In this document: in pieces, positions 13,923 to 14,253 of the stretch
Layout of the letters: every line of letters begins with the position of its first letter
How positions within the stretch are numbered: the stretch's first letter is position 1
Notes under the pieces: generated by a model
Told to the model about the DNA's origin: nothing
The model's input: the letters and a program-made list of their open reading frames with translations, nothing else
Database searches by the model: none
Made by a program: the position numbers and the translations under genes
DNA from: CANJXF01 sp043775015
GTDB taxonomy: Bacteria; Verrucomicrobiota; Verrucomicrobiia; Limisphaerales; CANJXF01
Direction of reading: 5' to 3'
Assembly: GCA_043775015.1 (NCBI GenBank)
Contig: JAYVSV010000060.1
Location: forward strand, 1 to 14,253
Length of the DNA stretch: 14,253 nucleotides

Positions 13923-14090
13923 TTAGAGGCGATTGGAAAAATAAATCACCGCACCGATGATCATCGAAGCCAGCGCCCCGACGAAAATCGACCACCTAAC
14001 ACTCCGATAGTAACGTCGGCGGTTCCCTTCCCGGGAGATTGGGAATAAATAATAAAGATCCCGTGGATTGCCCTTTTTCCTGAAAAACAC
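13923..14090 (-). CDS. Small single-TM protein, probable GTG start
   Basis: This is a 55-codon frame. Starting from GTG at 14090-14088 it reads a very basic N-terminal half (FFRKKGNPRDLYYLFP, then SREGNRRRYYRS) followed by one hydrophobic helix (WSIFVGALASMIIGAVIYF) and the tail SNRL. The positive charge before the helix predicts a cytoplasmic N-terminus. Its TAA ends 4 bp before the ABC ATPase ATG, an operon-like spacing. The clear amphipathic logic and the spacing argue that it is real. The frame is open for 13 more codons upstream but offers no ATG, GTG or TTG there, so the start is uncertain and no Shine-Dalgarno site is seen. Function unknown; it could be a membrane partner of the ATPase. 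Confidence 0.55.
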   Translation of the reverse strand: MFFRKKGNPRDLYYLFPISREGNRRRYYRSVRWSIFVGALASMIIGAVIYFSNRL

Positions 14091-14098
14091 GTAACGAT

Positions 14099-14125
14099 GT
14101 AATAAATCCGCGCCGATTTTGTCAA
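14099..14125 (-). promoter_or_regulatory. Possible promoter for the small TM / ABC ATPase pair
   Basis: On the minus strand a consensus TTGACA (14125-14120) is followed after 15 bp by TATTAC (14104-14099). The spacer is short and the -10 imperfect. If used, transcription would start close to the GTG at 14090, which would explain the absent ribosome site by a leaderless message. This is speculative. Confidence 0.22.
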
Positions 14126-14185
14126 TACGTCATTCGTTGAACGTGCTTTTCAGGGTGTGATTAAAAGTGGGTGAAGGAAGGGAGC

Positions 14186-14253
14186 GCGGACATTCCTGTC
14201 CGCCGGGGCTTGGCTAAAATATCAAGCGCTCTGGGCGGAAGGACGCGCGGGCG
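14186..14253. repeat. Start of a hairpin-containing intergenic repeat
   Basis: GCGGACA-TTCC-TGTCCGC (14186-14203) is a perfect 7-bp stem with a 4-nt loop. It is followed by GC-rich sequence (GGCGGAAGGACGCGCGGGCG) running off the window. I recall GGAGCGCGGACATTCCTGTCCGC as a frequent dispersed sequence in Verrucomicrobiota. The rest of 14133-14253 shows no gene. Confidence 0.5.

Overview
The window looks like a chromosomal segment of a Verrucomicrobiota bacterium, probably of the Pedosphaera/Limisphaera type. I infer this from gene style, moderate-to-high GC and several palindromic intergenic repeats that I recall from such genomes; no rRNA or marker gene fixes the taxonomy. I see no tRNA, rRNA, CRISPR array, integrase or transposase gene.

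The left end (1-2290) holds a minus-strand pair: a small VF530-type DNA-binding protein downstream of an ABC-F translation-type ATPase. A 240-bp divergent intergenic region separates them from the plus-strand block. The centre (2291-11927) is the main story, a ureide (purine-ring) catabolic cluster. A two-TM small protein is followed by 5-hydroxyisourate hydrolase, allantoate amidohydrolase, allantoinase and (S)-ureidoglycine aminohydrolase, packed with abutting or overlapping starts and stops. After them come a stand-alone GAF protein, a second M20 hydrolase that closely resembles plant ureidoglycolate amidohydrolase, an unrecognised 632-residue propeller/TPR/zinc-ribbon protein, and malate synthase. 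Together the enzymes can take hydroxyisourate or allantoin to glyoxylate with release of ammonia and CO2 rather than urea, and malate synthase then joins glyoxylate to acetyl-CoA. Uricase and OHCU decarboxylase are not in the window.

The right end (11933-13118) carries a 159-residue unknown protein and pyridoxamine 5'-phosphate oxidase. These meet, stop codon over stop codon, a convergent minus-strand pair: a single-subunit ABC ATPase and, just upstream of it, a 55-codon single-TM protein with a GTG start. The last ~90 bp start a hairpin-rich repeat.

The least expected structures are non-coding: a ~106-bp imperfect inverted repeat that supplies the last codons of the GAF gene, a triple-hairpin element before malate synthase, and related inverted sequence remnants on both sides of the unknown 632-residue gene.
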